Shown here piece after piece: positions 24,501-32,769 of a DNA stretch of 40,496 bases. The notes beneath the pieces were generated by a model. That model was not told the DNA's origin. It did not search any database and saw only the letters and a list, made by a program, of their open reading frames with translations. Source of the DNA: Fibrobacter sp. UWB5 (GTDB taxonomy: Bacteria > Fibrobacterota > Fibrobacteria > Fibrobacterales > Fibrobacteraceae). The stretch is from contig NZ_MWQH01000014.1 in assembly GCF_002210295.1 (NCBI RefSeq), positions 1 through 40,496 on the forward strand. Reading direction: 5' to 3'. A program made the position numbers and the translations under genes. Numbering within the stretch: the stretch's first letter is position 1; every line of letters starts with the position of its first letter.

Positions 24501-25317
24501 CATTACCGGCGAACAGAAGGTGAATGTGACCAGCCCGGGTGTCGTGAAGGTTGACCCTGGTTCAGCCTCTTACGACAGTGCAAAGACGATTATCACGAGC
24601 GAATCTGCAACCGTGCCGAAGGTGATTCAGGATCCCTCGATTCTCAACGCAGAACAGGCCGCAGCCGCTTACGGCACGCAGGGTCACTTCTTGGGTGACT
24701 TGAACATGGCCGAACTGGTTGAAAACGAAATCGAAGGCATCAAGAACGCCGTCCAGAATTTCGAAGACAAGGTGATTGTCGTTGACCAGGCAACCGGCGC
24801 TACGCAGTCTTACTCGATCGAACAGATTATTGCCGCCGTCGATGCAGGCCAGATGTCGATTGACGACGCCAAGAAGAAATTCGACCTTGACCCGGTCATT
24901 GTTGACGCCTACAAGAATCACATGATCGATTCCAAGAATGTCAGCAAGTACAACAGCGGAAGCGAAAGGGACATTCAGGAAATCGTGGAAGCGGTCGCCC
25001 AGAGTACGGAACTTCGCTACGAAGCTACCTACTACTCTAGCCTCGGCGAATTCGTGAACAGCTACTCTAACGTGATTACTTGCAACGACGACGTGTTCAA
25101 GGACCACGGCCAGGGAACCTGCCTCGAAAACAACGGCAAGCTGTTCCTCGCTTGGAACATGCGCGCCAAGAACGGCAGACTGGTTTCGACCGGCGTGTAC
25201 ATTGCAAGACTTGCATACCGCATCAAGGTCGGCAGCAAGACCGTGGTAGACCGCACGCAGGACTTCCTGTGGGGTGTGCGCCGCGGCAAGGCAAACGCAC
25301 TTGACCTCGGGTTCTAA
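21511..25317 (+). CDS. fibro-slime domain protein 2 (1,268 aa), exported
   Basis: Start at 21511 (MRCNMFKRA) aligns with the MKCKNFF start of its neighbour and has AGGAG 6 nt upstream; ATG 21505 and 21523 are alternatives. A signal peptide ends near ATFAA. Residues about 112-150 are a Gly/Pro/Asn linker (GVNPGVPGGDNPGNPGEDNP) absent from the paralogue, joining a small N-terminal domain to the fibro-slime domain (about 270-530, with FDFLGDDDVWVFINNK and FHIFYAERH). DRDGDGRGDSIWMKF follows as a Ca-loop-like segment, and the C-terminal FlgD-like end is LFLAWNMRAKNGRLVSTGVY. It appears to have arisen by tandem duplication; the flanking sequence diverged while the domain cores stayed close. The likely place is the outer surface, with adhesion to plant polysaccharide inferred from the family. 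Confidence 0.93.
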   Translation: MRCNMFKRATQLLALLVPATFAATYTLTTTFEGDLYYAIYDNSDGTWAKECARLSRDLRFNINSRRDLPNYELNVYTDEACQTHLIQDGVSFSDLFPTSQQARITVSNDGTWSFTSGRTPTGPGVNPGVPGGDNPGNPGEDNPGGNPGGDVTVGEGMKVIAFFTPWTNTNAQVYVDGAPTAMIPLDNYCGWFIAAVKVPAENFGVYFKQTIGGNFVGANGLTATEPTIATEIKLDSVAALSDTVWVKGNQEGEPGVYAEHPAGILGDCPVKKLPVMMFDWLHGSKGDTDREGRNGDPANGISADFGSGGCSASPMRGMVDTQLGANGVPVPATPFPENCKITDHLAYWFVPESLAVDAQGNKLTNMTCRDLYISMDKEGFWLAEISKDAISKGNEANRGGMFLLDDFQYLDEAGTIPNPYFDQLTGGSDNKRHNFGFTMKVHATFEYIPGQYFDFLGDDDVWVFINNKLVVDIGGQHAQVAGAVDLDTLGLTPGETYPFHIFYAERHTSSSNFRMHTSIDLKTEASIMLKNPTNDPSVIDREVWQKIRKNKLACDFTEGEKELTLERGSSIFTLFGGNLPSNGVELDTAGMWFGGITVNKEFDTFRIDKESIKDNRGLAPGTYYLRVTLRSDNTQYKDVYFVVGAYALPNIVYTDSTGKVLGSTVRSDSLPLNMNKNVVMWVGQSYKVYVQYAEDWANDDVVYPTTNDAALIPCDSLGNPITEVKLVNGKGSFYVKAVGELWGGALYVKGQASGNTAIWNSINFQLPPVPQIELAQIFDRDGDGRGDSIWMKFDGTLGGKNALDSVKFIFNSAKNARFSNAYKANYRDGSTEASIVANGTGFNSAIFTGDSTGKVYTGLVKVWYTYTDNGKRSVFPADGALQDQIGPIVTKAEVSYMKDGNTQLELSFSEAIQNKEKTSDIFNFHVWNNGIMSTAVKSASDISATAPNQWTLIFPKGNDNDFIPAVGDSVRFAPTMSAAFALDMVNVGPHANNPWVRITGEQKVNVTSPGVVKVDPGSASYDSAKTIITSESATVPKVIQDPSILNAEQAAAAYGTQGHFLGDLNMAELVENEIEGIKNAVQNFEDKVIVVDQATGATQSYSIEQIIAAVDAGQMSIDDAKKKFDLDPVIVDAYKNHMIDSKNVSKYNSGSERDIQEIVEAVAQSTELRYEATYYSSLGEFVNSYSNVITCNDDVFKDHGQGTCLENNGKLFLAWNMRAKNGRLVSTGVYIARLAYRIKVGSKTVVDRTQDFLWGVRRGKANALDLGF

Positions 25318-25349
25318 ACCCGGTCTAGGGAACTCTCTCGGCAAAAAAA

Positions 25350-25384
25350 GAAGACCGCGCCTTTGGGGGTGCGGCCTTCTTGTT
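25350..25384. terminator. terminator between fibro-slime 2 and the TPR gene
   Basis: GAAGACCGCGCC (25350-25361) pairs with GGTGCGGCCTTC (25368-25379), one wobble and one mismatch, with A7 before and TTGTTT after. It sits between converging genes and could serve both. Confidence 0.8.
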
Positions 25385-25402
25385 TAATGGCGTTTTTTTT
25401 GA

Positions 25403-26161
25403 TTATTTCTTGTCGAGCTTGGCGTTGATTTGTTTCTGGAGCTCTTTCAAGTGCCAGCGGCCGCGCTTGTCTTCAAGGAAGAAATTGGTGCGCACGCCGC
25501 GGGAAAGGCCGCGGTCAATGATGTTCAACGCATCGGCATAGCGCTTCTGGTCAAAGCGCAGTTCTGCCAAAAAGTAATAGTTGTAAAGGTCGCGCGGGTT
25601 CTTTTCGAGCGCAAGGCTCAAGTACTTGTCGGCAAGCTTCTTGTCGGGCCACGAAAGTACCAGCGGAACGTAGGGCAGCACAAAGTGGGCGCGTCCCAGC
25701 ACCTGGTAGTCTTCGGCCATAATGGCGACGTCGCGCACGGTGGTGGCCACGCCTTCTTTAACCGAGGTGAGGGCGCCGCGCTCGTTGCCCCACATCGAAA
25801 GGGCGCTCGCGTACACGTGGGCGATTTCCCTGTTTTTGGGGAACTTCTGGTAGGCAGATTCGCTGACGGTCTTCAGGCTGTCGAGCTTTGCCTTGCGCTG
25901 GTGCTTTTCGAAGTGTACAAAGCGGAACGCGAAAAACAAGCTCTTCACGTAGCCTTCGGTGGCCTTTTCCTCGACAGACGCATCGTTCATGGCTTTGCGG
26001 TAGCTGTCGATCATGAGTCTTGCATTCTTGGGGTTCGCCTTGTCGCCAATGGCTTTTTCGGCTCTGGCGGCGTAGCAAGAATCGGCAATGCGCAGGTCTT
26101 CGTTTGCAAAGCATACAACGCTTGCAGCAGACATCAGCAATGTGACCAGGATTTTTTTCAT
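25403..26161 (-). CDS. exported TPR-like protein (252 aa)
   Basis: Start at 26161 (MKKILVTLL) with AAGGGG upstream; the longer frame lacks a signal. A signal peptide ends near VVCFA. Helical repeats follow: AIGDKANPKNARLMIDSYRK and, more clearly, the TPR-like pair around KYLSLALEKNPRDLYNYYFL / RFDQKRYADALNIIDRGLS (about 190-230). A hydrophobic middle VLPYVPLVLSWPDKKLADKY resembles TPR proteins of TRAP-T-like families, but no assignment is made. It lies 17 nt after the 47-residue gene and 190 nt after pfkA on the same strand, so it may be the end of that operon. The location would be periplasm or outer-membrane lumen side. Confidence 0.75.
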   Translation of the reverse strand: MKKILVTLLMSAASVVCFANEDLRIADSCYAARAEKAIGDKANPKNARLMIDSYRKAMNDASVEEKATEGYVKSLFFAFRFVHFEKHQRKAKLDSLKTVSESAYQKFPKNREIAHVYASALSMWGNERGALTSVKEGVATTVRDVAIMAEDYQVLGRAHFVLPYVPLVLSWPDKKLADKYLSLALEKNPRDLYNYYFLAELRFDQKRYADALNIIDRGLSRGVRTNFFLEDKRGRWHLKELQKQINAKLDKK

Positions 26162-26178
26162 TTTCCCCTTAACAGAAA

Positions 26179-26322
26179 CTACACTCGCCAATTTTGCAGT
26201 ACTTTATTCAATTGGGCAATGCGCGACTTTTCGTCGTCGGTGCCGTGGTAAGTCTTGAATAAAAGATAGCGATATTCCATGAGTGCAGTGCGAATGAGCA
26301 CCTTGTCTTCTTGCTTTAGCAT
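26179..26322 (-). CDS. small conserved-looking protein (47 aa)
   Basis: A short frame from ATG 26322 to TAG 26179 reads MLKQEDKVLIRTALMEYRYL, then LFKTYHGTDDEKSRIAQLNKVLQNWRV. It fills the space between pfkA (stop 26354) and the TPR gene (start 26161), leaving only 31 and 17 nt. GAGG lies about 12 nt before the ATG. The composition is that of a soluble, helical, charged protein with an amphipathic C-terminal helix. No family is recognised and expression is inferred from the tight packing. Confidence 0.6.
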   Translation of the reverse strand: MLKQEDKVLIRTALMEYRYLLFKTYHGTDDEKSRIAQLNKVLQNWRV

Positions 26323-26353
26323 TGCTTTTTGTTTCCTCTTTTTTTATTTAGGA

Positions 26354-27688
26354 TTACTTCCCCTTCCCCTTACCGGAGAAGTAGTCCTGCTGGCGCGTGA
26401 TGCCGAGAACGGCGTGCCACAGCGCACCATTCGGGTTGATCTTCTTGCGTTCGCTGACAGCGTATTCGATAGGAACGTGCGAGAATGCATTGTTCATGCT
26501 GCCGACGACCATGTCGGTCTTGCCGGCCATGCCGGCGTGTACGGCAGCTTCGGCGAGCTGGAAGCAGAAAATGGCGTCGGTACCTTGGGCCGGAATGCTA
26601 CGGACCATGTAGCTCGGGTCAAAGTACTTGATATTCACTTCCTTGCCGACCTTGTCGAAATGTTCCTTGATCTTTCTTGTCAGGAATTCACCAATATCGT
26701 TTTTCAAGATGTTTCCGCTGGCGTCCTTGCGTTCGGGCTGGTCCTTGAAGAGTTCCTGGCCAGCGCCTTCAGCGACAACGATCACGGCATGCGTCTTGCC
26801 GCTGCTGTAGCGGCTTTCGAGAGCCTTGAAGAGTCCGTCGAGCGTAAAGGGTACCTCGGGTACCAAGCAAATGTTCACGACCGTCGTAGCGAGCGCTGCG
26901 TAAGCGGCAATAAAACCGGAGTCGCGGCCCATGAGCTTCACGAGTCCAAGGCCGTTAAAGGCACCGTTGGCTTCGTTGTGGGCGCTGGTAATCACGTCGG
27001 TAGCGCTGAGCACTGCGGTTTCGAAACCGAAGGTGCGGTCGATCAAATTCAAGTCGTTGTCGATAGTCTTCGGAATGCCGATCACCGAAATGGGCTGGTG
27101 GCGCTTCTTGACTTCTTCGGCAATGTCGTGGGCGCCGCGGAGCGTACCGTCACCGCCAATGCAGAACAGCACGTTAATGTTCAGGCGCATCAGGGTATCG
27201 ACCATCACCTTGGCGTCCTGGTTTCCGCGGGAGCTTCCGAGAATGGTGCCGCCGTCTTCCTGGATGGCGTCCACCACGTCGGGATTCAGGATCATCGGGG
27301 AATAACCGTAGGCCGGGTTCAAACCGCGGTAGCCGTACGGAATACCGAAAATGTTGCGCACGCCGTAGTCGAACCACAGCACCTGAACAAGACCCTTGAT
27401 CACGTTGTTAAGACCGGGGCAGAGTCCGCCACAGGTCACGATGCCTGCGCGTGTCCAGGCGGGGTCGTGGAAAATCGTTTCGCGAGGGCCGGCCGCTTCG
27501 AGCGACGGAATCGCCTTTCCGCTTTCGCAGAATTTCTGGATTCGGCCAATGTCAGCCGTAAGGCTTACTCGGTCAGATTCCGAAACAAACGGAACACCCT
27601 TCATGGGCGATTTCAAAGTCCCCTTGCCAACGGTTTCGATGGAAAGGTCGTACTTTTCCGGATTGTTTAGAATGTCTTCTTGAGTCAT
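26354..27688 (-). CDS. pfkA: 6-phosphofructokinase (ATP-type, long-form)
   Basis: Phosphorylates fructose 6-phosphate in glycolysis. The motifs are GGLCPGLNNVIKG (about 86-98), GGDGTLRGA, PKTIDNDL, and GRDSGFIAAYA. The residue after GGD is Gly, the state typical for ATP and not pyrophosphate as donor; this is family knowledge, not a proof. At 444 residues with an N-terminal extension of ~75 residues (LTADIGRIQKFCESGKAIPS) it belongs to the long group shared by spirochaetes and plants and not to the 320-residue E. coli type. Start at 27688 follows GAGGAG. Two small genes follow on the same strand, probably in one transcript. Confidence 0.93.
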   Translation of the reverse strand: MTQEDILNNPEKYDLSIETVGKGTLKSPMKGVPFVSESDRVSLTADIGRIQKFCESGKAIPSLEAAGPRETIFHDPAWTRAGIVTCGGLCPGLNNVIKGLVQVLWFDYGVRNIFGIPYGYRGLNPAYGYSPMILNPDVVDAIQEDGGTILGSSRGNQDAKVMVDTLMRLNINVLFCIGGDGTLRGAHDIAEEVKKRHQPISVIGIPKTIDNDLNLIDRTFGFETAVLSATDVITSAHNEANGAFNGLGLVKLMGRDSGFIAAYAALATTVVNICLVPEVPFTLDGLFKALESRYSSGKTHAVIVVAEGAGQELFKDQPERKDASGNILKNDIGEFLTRKIKEHFDKVGKEVNIKYFDPSYMVRSIPAQGTDAIFCFQLAEAAVHAGMAGKTDMVVGSMNNAFSHVPIEYAVSERKKINPNGALWHAVLGITRQQDYFSGKGKGK

Positions 27689-27790
27689 GACATGCTCCTC
27701 GGTTTGCCATAAGAATGTATTTTGGCGTCCTAAAAAATACTAAAAAATGCATCACCGCGATGAAATATTTTCTTTAGATATTTGTTACTT

Positions 27791-27826
27791 AAAACGCCCC
27801 GGACTTAAATCCGGGGCGAATTTTCA
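27791..27826. terminator. terminator of the histidine kinase operon
   Basis: CGCCCCGGA (27795-27803) pairs exactly with TCCGGGGCG (27810-27818), loop CTTAAA, A-run before and TTTT after. It lies 14 nt beyond the stop of the kinase gene and upstream of pfkA. Confidence 0.85.
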
Positions 27827-27839
27827 AATTCCGTAATGA

Positions 27840-29717
27840 TTAAATGTCGAGCGGCGGGAAGTGAATCTTGGTTCTGAGACCAGGACCCGCATTTTCGATT
27901 TCGATCTTCATGTTGGTGAGCGTACAAAGTTTCTTCACCATCGAAAGACCGATACCCGTTCCGCTTGTAGAACGCGTCATTTCGTTTTCCACGCGGTAGA
28001 ATTCCTGGAACACCTTCTTCATTTCAGAAGCCGGAATGCCCGGGCCGTAGTCGCGTACGGCAAGGTACATGTCGCCGTTGTTCACGCGCAGCTCGATGCT
28101 GATCATCTTGTAGCTTGCGTTCTTCGAGAACTTCAGCGAGTTGTCCACCAGGTTCATCAGAATCTGCATCACGGCGTCGCGGTCAATCAGGAGTGCCACG
28201 TTGTCGGCATCCGTATCGGTCGAAACCGTAAGCTCGAACCCTTGCTTTTCGATGTTCTTGCTGTAGGTCGCCACAAAGTCGTCAAGCACGGCCTTCGGGC
28301 GTTCCTTGCGCAGTTGCACGTTCCAGCGGTTGCCATCGAGTTTAGACAAATTAAGCACATTCTGAATCAGGCGCGAAAGTCTGTCGGCTTCGCTTGCGAT
28401 CTGGCCGTAATAGCGTTGCTTCTTTTCTTCGCTTGCTACCCAGGAATTCTGCAACAGTTCGGCATACATCTTGATAGCGGTCAGCGGAGTCTTGAGTTCG
28501 TGCGTAATGGCCGACACAAAGTCCTGACGCTTGGCGGCAAGCGCCACCTTGCTTTGCGTAAAGCGGTAAATGGTAATCAGGCACACCGCAATCACGATCA
28601 AAAGAATCAGTCCGCTAAACAGAATGGTCAAGTCTGCAGATCCGCTGATTTCGCTGGAGTACATCTTGAACAGAATCTTGTCGTAGGGCGGCGGCAGCGG
28701 GCGCTTGGTCCTCAGTTCGTATTCGGCGTTCTTCTTGCCGATGGTCAAGAGCACGTTGTCTTCGTAAACAAGCTCGATGGCGTAAGGCAACTTGGCATAC
28801 GCAATCTGTTCTTCCTGAGTCATGTAGTTCAGGTAGATGTTCTTGTCGACGACAAAGCCCTGCACAATCGGGAGCATGCCGATGTAAATCGTACGGAAGA
28901 ACACGATGTAGTCCGACGTCATGCGGATCTTCAAGTCGCTAATGTTGACGTTCGTGTTGCTACCGGTAAATACGGGAATGTCCGGCGTGAGGGTCGTATC
29001 GTTCTTGGCGGTTTCGGCCATGTAAGTCAGGGCTTCTTCTTCGGAGGTGAGTTCCACGCGGGTGGGAATCTGCAAGTCCGGAATCTCGTCGTAAAGTTGG
29101 TCGATGGCTTCGGTGGAGTCAACCGTCTGCACGGTGCGCTTCGGGAGCCCGTTTCGAATGTCGAGCTTTATGAGCAAGTACTGGATCAGGTCGCGCGTCT
29201 TCTTACGTTGTTCCTGGTCGTCGAAGGAGAAGTTGTCCCACATGGACTTGCCGATACCGGTGCTGGTGTCGGGGTAGAAGGGCGTCAGGAGTTCACCGCT
29301 ATGCGAAATCTGGAAATGCCCGAGCAAACCCTTGCGGCACTGGCGGTACAGGGAGTCGAAGTCGCAGTACGGGCCACTGGAATCCGGGAACGAGAAGAAT
29401 TCCGAGAAGAGTCGGCTGTTGCCGCCAATCACGGTAATCGAGTTCAGGATGCCGTAGTCCTTGTAGGAACGGCTGTTTTCCAGGTTGAAGTCCGAGGACA
29501 GTCTGAGTCTAAGGCTCTCGTAGGCAGAGTCAATGCGTTCCTCGACTTTCTTTTCTTCGAGCGCCGTGGACTGCTCGTAAGTCTTGACGAACAAGATGGT
29601 CAGAGGAATTGCGATGACCAAGAAAATGGAAATAAACACCAGGCGTTCCATGATGATTGCCTGGTGTTTCTTGAGATACGTTAGAGCCGCAGCTACTTTA
29701 GCTTTTACTTGTCGCAT
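27840..29717 (-). CDS. sensor histidine kinase with large periplasmic domain
   Basis: Membrane helices lie at about 25-45 and 361-385; between them is an extracytoplasmic domain of about 315 residues with no recognised family. The DHp H-box is AITHELKTPL with H406. The ATPase carries N box MNLVDNSLKFS (521-531), G1 DYGPGIP (556-562) and G2 TGIGLSMVKKL (587-597). The lack of HAMP is notable, since TM2 joins the DHp helix through only ~15 residues. The start at 29717 lies inside the end of the response regulator gene (13-nt overlap), so the pair is translationally coupled. The signal is unknown; co-transcription with an outer-membrane barrel gene suggests envelope or nutrient sensing. Confidence 0.93.
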   Translation of the reverse strand: MRQVKAKVAAALTYLKKHQAIIMERLVFISIFLVIAIPLTILFVKTYEQSTALEEKKVEERIDSAYESLRLRLSSDFNLENSRSYKDYGILNSITVIGGNSRLFSEFFSFPDSSGPYCDFDSLYRQCRKGLLGHFQISHSGELLTPFYPDTSTGIGKSMWDNFSFDDQEQRKKTRDLIQYLLIKLDIRNGLPKRTVQTVDSTEAIDQLYDEIPDLQIPTRVELTSEEEALTYMAETAKNDTTLTPDIPVFTGSNTNVNISDLKIRMTSDYIVFFRTIYIGMLPIVQGFVVDKNIYLNYMTQEEQIAYAKLPYAIELVYEDNVLLTIGKKNAEYELRTKRPLPPPYDKILFKMYSSEISGSADLTILFSGLILLIVIAVCLITIYRFTQSKVALAAKRQDFVSAITHELKTPLTAIKMYAELLQNSWVASEEKKQRYYGQIASEADRLSRLIQNVLNLSKLDGNRWNVQLRKERPKAVLDDFVATYSKNIEKQGFELTVSTDTDADNVALLIDRDAVMQILMNLVDNSLKFSKNASYKMISIELRVNNGDMYLAVRDYGPGIPASEMKKVFQEFYRVENEMTRSTSGTGIGLSMVKKLCTLTNMKIEIENAGPGLRTKIHFPPLDI

Positions 29718-30430
29718 TCAGGTGCAGAACGCATCTGGTAGCCTTCTCCACGGAAGGTGACCAAGAGTTTCGGATGCGAAGGATCGTCTTCGATTTTCTT
29801 GCGGAGCTTGGTAATGTGGATATCCACGGTGCGGGTGTCCACAGAATCAGCGTTTTCGTAACCCCAGACCTTGCGGAGCAGTTCGGAACGCGGAACGGCG
29901 TGGTCACGGTTGCGCCACAGGTATTCGAGGATTTCGATTTCCTTACGGGTGAAGGCGAGTTCTTCGGTACCGCGGGTGCCGGTGTATTCGCGGAAGTTCA
30001 CGCGCAGGCTGCCGGCGACGAGCTTGCCTTCGTTTTCCATGGTCTGACGGCTGCGACGGAGCACGGCGTCAATACGGGCCAAAAGCATCGGAACGGAGAA
30101 CGGCTTCGGAATGTAGTCGTCTGCACCGTACTTGAGGCCGTTGATGATATCGTCATCGGCATTCTTTGCAGAAAGGATGATAATCGGGAGGCTCTTGTCC
30201 TGTTCGCGGATTTTGTCACAGACGGTAAAGCCGTCCATGCCAGGGAGCATCAAGTCCAGGAGAACCAGGTTGTACTGCTTGGTGAGGGCTTCGGCAAGGC
30301 CGCTTTCGCCGTCGGCGCAATGCTTAACGTTGTAGCCATTCAGCTTGCAAAGGTCGATCAGGCCTTCGGCAATGGCGATTTCGTCTTCGATGATAAGAAT
30401 CTTGGTCGTGCTTGTGTTTTCAGTCGTCAT
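29705..30430 (-). CDS. OmpR/PhoB-type response regulator
   Basis: The receiver domain (about 10-125) has the acidic pair E15/D16, phospho-acceptor D59 (LVLLDLMLPGMDG), S87 and K109 (YIPKPFS). The C-terminal winged helix (about 140-235) has the FTRKEIEILEYLWRN and RTVDIHITKLRKKI segments of OmpR-type DNA-binding domains. Length 241 is typical. It overlaps the cognate histidine kinase gene downstream by 13 nt and starts 21 nt after the outer-membrane protein gene, with no terminator between, so the three genes probably form an operon. It may regulate that operon itself. Confidence 0.95.
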   Translation of the reverse strand: MTTENTSTTKILIIEDEIAIAEGLIDLCKLNGYNVKHCADGESGLAEALTKQYNLVLLDLMLPGMDGFTVCDKIREQDKSLPIIILSAKNADDDIINGLKYGADDYIPKPFSVPMLLARIDAVLRRSRQTMENEGKLVAGSLRVNFREYTGTRGTEELAFTRKEIEILEYLWRNRDHAVPRSELLRKVWGYENADSVDTRTVDIHITKLRKKIEDDPSHPKLLVTFRGEGYQMRSAPECDK

Positions 30431-30451
30431 TTATTTTACCTGGGATTATGA

Positions 30452-31252
30452 TTAAATTGCGAGTCCGACACCCAATTCAACGGTCATGTTACCGGGATCC
30501 ACTTCACTCGGATAGTCACCGCCGATGTAGTACTTGAAGTTGCCGTAAGCGGCAATCGGGATAATCGGGAGCTTGGCACGGAGGCCCACCAAGATGTGGC
30601 CACCGATGCTGGTGTTCAGGCCTTCGTCAAGAGCCTTGTCCTGGATTTGGGCTTTCATTTCCTGACCCTTGGCCTGGAGAGCCTGGGACTTGGCGTCGTT
30701 GTCCATAGTCTGGTCAAGCACAATTGCTGCGACTTCGTCGAAGGTGCTCGGCTGAATAAAGCTAGAAGCGAACTTCTGGTTCAAGACAAAGCTGTTCAGG
30801 TGGTAAGAAAGACCGCCACCGATGTAGGGGCGAATGATAGGCAAAGTCGTAATGGGGTAGGTGATGGAGAGGTCACCGGTCATGGCGACAAACTTCGGGT
30901 TTGCCTTGCCGAACGGGGTGCCGCCCAGTTCAATTTCGAGAGGGATTTCGTTGACGGTTCCGTCTGCCGGATTATCGACCCAAAGAGATGCGTCGTAGGA
31001 GCCGAACTGGATATTCAAGGTAGCTTCGATGTCGATCACCGGGAGGAGGTCAATCCATGCCTTGAAGCCGAAGCCCTGCATCATGCCGTCGAAGCCGTCG
31101 TGGCTCAGATTAATGTTGTTGGCAATGGGAGCCGGTTCAGCGGCTTTCATCTTGGTGCCAAAACCCGGGGCGTAGTGGAAGCCGACGCCCACAATGGCGA
31201 AGGACTGGGTGGCGAGCAAAGCGCCAGCAGCGACTAAAGCTTTTAAGTTCAT
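30452..31252 (-). CDS. outer-membrane beta-barrel protein
   Basis: A signal peptide (1-19, LLATQSFA) is followed by alternating strands with aromatic girdle residues: VGVGFHYAPGFG, FGFKAWIDLLPVIDIEATL, GDLSITYPITTLPIIRPYIG, GGHILVGLRAKLPIIPIAAYG, and a C-terminal strand MTVELGVGLAI. A helical insert (about 165-215, FDEVAAIVLDQTMDNDAKSQ) interrupts the barrel, which is unusual and may plug it or reach the periplasm. Start at 31252 follows AAGGAG. It is the first gene of a probable operon with the response regulator and the kinase. The transported substrate, if any, is unknown. Confidence 0.8.
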   Translation of the reverse strand: MNLKALVAAGALLATQSFAIVGVGFHYAPGFGTKMKAAEPAPIANNINLSHDGFDGMMQGFGFKAWIDLLPVIDIEATLNIQFGSYDASLWVDNPADGTVNEIPLEIELGGTPFGKANPKFVAMTGDLSITYPITTLPIIRPYIGGGLSYHLNSFVLNQKFASSFIQPSTFDEVAAIVLDQTMDNDAKSQALQAKGQEMKAQIQDKALDEGLNTSIGGHILVGLRAKLPIIPIAAYGNFKYYIGGDYPSEVDPGNMTVELGVGLAI

Positions 31253-31331
31253 ATTTGCTCCTTAAACTTTGCCTTTGAAACTACATTATTATTTCAAAAA
31301 GCGGATGTTATTTTTTCATAAAATACTAAAA

Positions 31332-32729
31332 TCAGTCAATCGAGGGAACGACGACAATTTTTTTCTGCCCTTTACCGACCTTAATTTTGCCCAACTTGTA
31401 GTCCCCGATGACTCTTCCCTGACCGTCCAGAGCAGAAATGGTCACGTCGTGGTCCCCGGCATCGACCGGAATGCGGGTCACGTTGATGGTGTTGGGCATG
31501 AATAGACCGATACGTAGGTCTGCCTGTTCCAACTGGCTCTGGCCCACGTCTACGGCGATGTTTTTCACGAGGTCGAAGATCCCGTTGCCCGTGTTGGTCG
31601 CCTTCTTGGCCTTTTGGGCGGCGATTGTGCGGAGCACTACGCGGGTAATGGTACGGACCGCGGTGGTCGCGTTCTCGTCTTTCATGTTCTGCTCGAGTTC
31701 GGAATCAATATTGGCCACTTTTTCGGGCGAGACGCGCATGGTTCCGTCCAGATTTACGCTGAACATGCTTGTGCGCTGGGGCAATTCCTTCTTTTCGGGA
31801 AGGGCGAACCCGACATGGAATGTATTGCTGCCGGCACCTGCAACAGGGGGTGCGAAAACGGTAAACGTATTGATTTTTCCGGTCTTGCCGTCTTTGTAGG
31901 TGAGGTTCATGGCGGTGCCGCTCACGTAGGTGCCTGACAGGTACATTTCGCCAAGGATTGGGCTGTGGCCAGCGTAACCCACCACGATGATTTCTTGGCC
32001 CTTGGTGCGGGCGGCCGTTGCCTTGGGCGTGCTCGTGAGTGCTTCGGTCTTGAGACTCTTCAGGTCGTCTGCGCGGTCCATCTTGGTGAGGCTTTCGTTG
32101 ATGTATTCCCAGACTTCCTTGGGCATCTTCACGTTGCCCTCTTCGAACGCCTTGGCTGCCTTCAGGTAGGCGATGGCGGCATCGTCTTCTTCGCCGGCCA
32201 TATCGTAAACGATGGCGCTCAGGTAACGTAGCCAGCCGTTGTCGTTCACCTTTTCCTTGTCTTTCTGGTAAAGGGCTTCGGAGGCGATTTGCGCCCTGCG
32301 GACTTCGACTAAGGCTCCGTCTAAATCACCGATGGCGAGGTAGTTCAAAATCTGGTACTGGTACATCATCAGTACTTCGAAGGGGCGGGCCCTGTAGGGG
32401 CGAATATTGTCGTTGGTCACGAGGGCTGCGGCTTCGTTAGTAACCGACTTGGTGTACAGGTCTTCGTAAATCTGTTCGGCCTGTGCAAAGTGCTTGATGC
32501 TTTCCTGGTTCTTGCCGGCGTAATGGTAAAGCATGCCTTCGTCGAAGTGGTAAAGGAAGGCGCTCTTTTCGCCGTAAAGGTCGTCTTTCTTCTTTTCGAT
32601 TTTTTCGATAGTGCCCTCGAAACCTTCCTTCTTGAGTACGGGGGCCAGCGTTTCATAACGAGTCATGGACTTGTTTGCGCAAGAACACAGAAGCAGTGCA
32701 GATACTGCGAGCAATAAAAGGCGTTTCAT
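31332..32729 (-). CDS. TPR lipoprotein, COG3014-like
   Basis: Start at 32729 (MKRLLLLAVSALLLCSC) with CGGAG upstream; the upstream frame has no signal. A lipobox-like LLCSC gives lipidated C19. Residues about 30-250 hold helical repeats (FHYDEGMLYHYAGKNQES-like TPR, LNYLAIGDLDGALVEVRRA, YDMAGEEDDAAIAYLKAAKA). The second half is beta-rich (GQEIIVVGYAGHSPI, FHVGFALPEKKELP). Such lipoproteins with TPR and a C-terminal beta domain are widespread (COG3014-type), of unknown envelope role. It lies downstream of the PEGA gene with a hairpin between and 79 nt before the barrel protein gene. Confidence 0.78.
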   Translation of the reverse strand: MKRLLLLAVSALLLCSCANKSMTRYETLAPVLKKEGFEGTIEKIEKKKDDLYGEKSAFLYHFDEGMLYHYAGKNQESIKHFAQAEQIYEDLYTKSVTNEAAALVTNDNIRPYRARPFEVLMMYQYQILNYLAIGDLDGALVEVRRAQIASEALYQKDKEKVNDNGWLRYLSAIVYDMAGEEDDAAIAYLKAAKAFEEGNVKMPKEVWEYINESLTKMDRADDLKSLKTEALTSTPKATAARTKGQEIIVVGYAGHSPILGEMYLSGTYVSGTAMNLTYKDGKTGKINTFTVFAPPVAGAGSNTFHVGFALPEKKELPQRTSMFSVNLDGTMRVSPEKVANIDSELEQNMKDENATTAVRTITRVVLRTIAAQKAKKATNTGNGIFDLVKNIAVDVGQSQLEQADLRIGLFMPNTINVTRIPVDAGDHDVTISALDGQGRVIGDYKLGKIKVGKGQKKIVVVPSID

Positions 32730-32769
32730 GAAAACTCCGGTAATGAATCTGCAATTAAATATAAATAAA

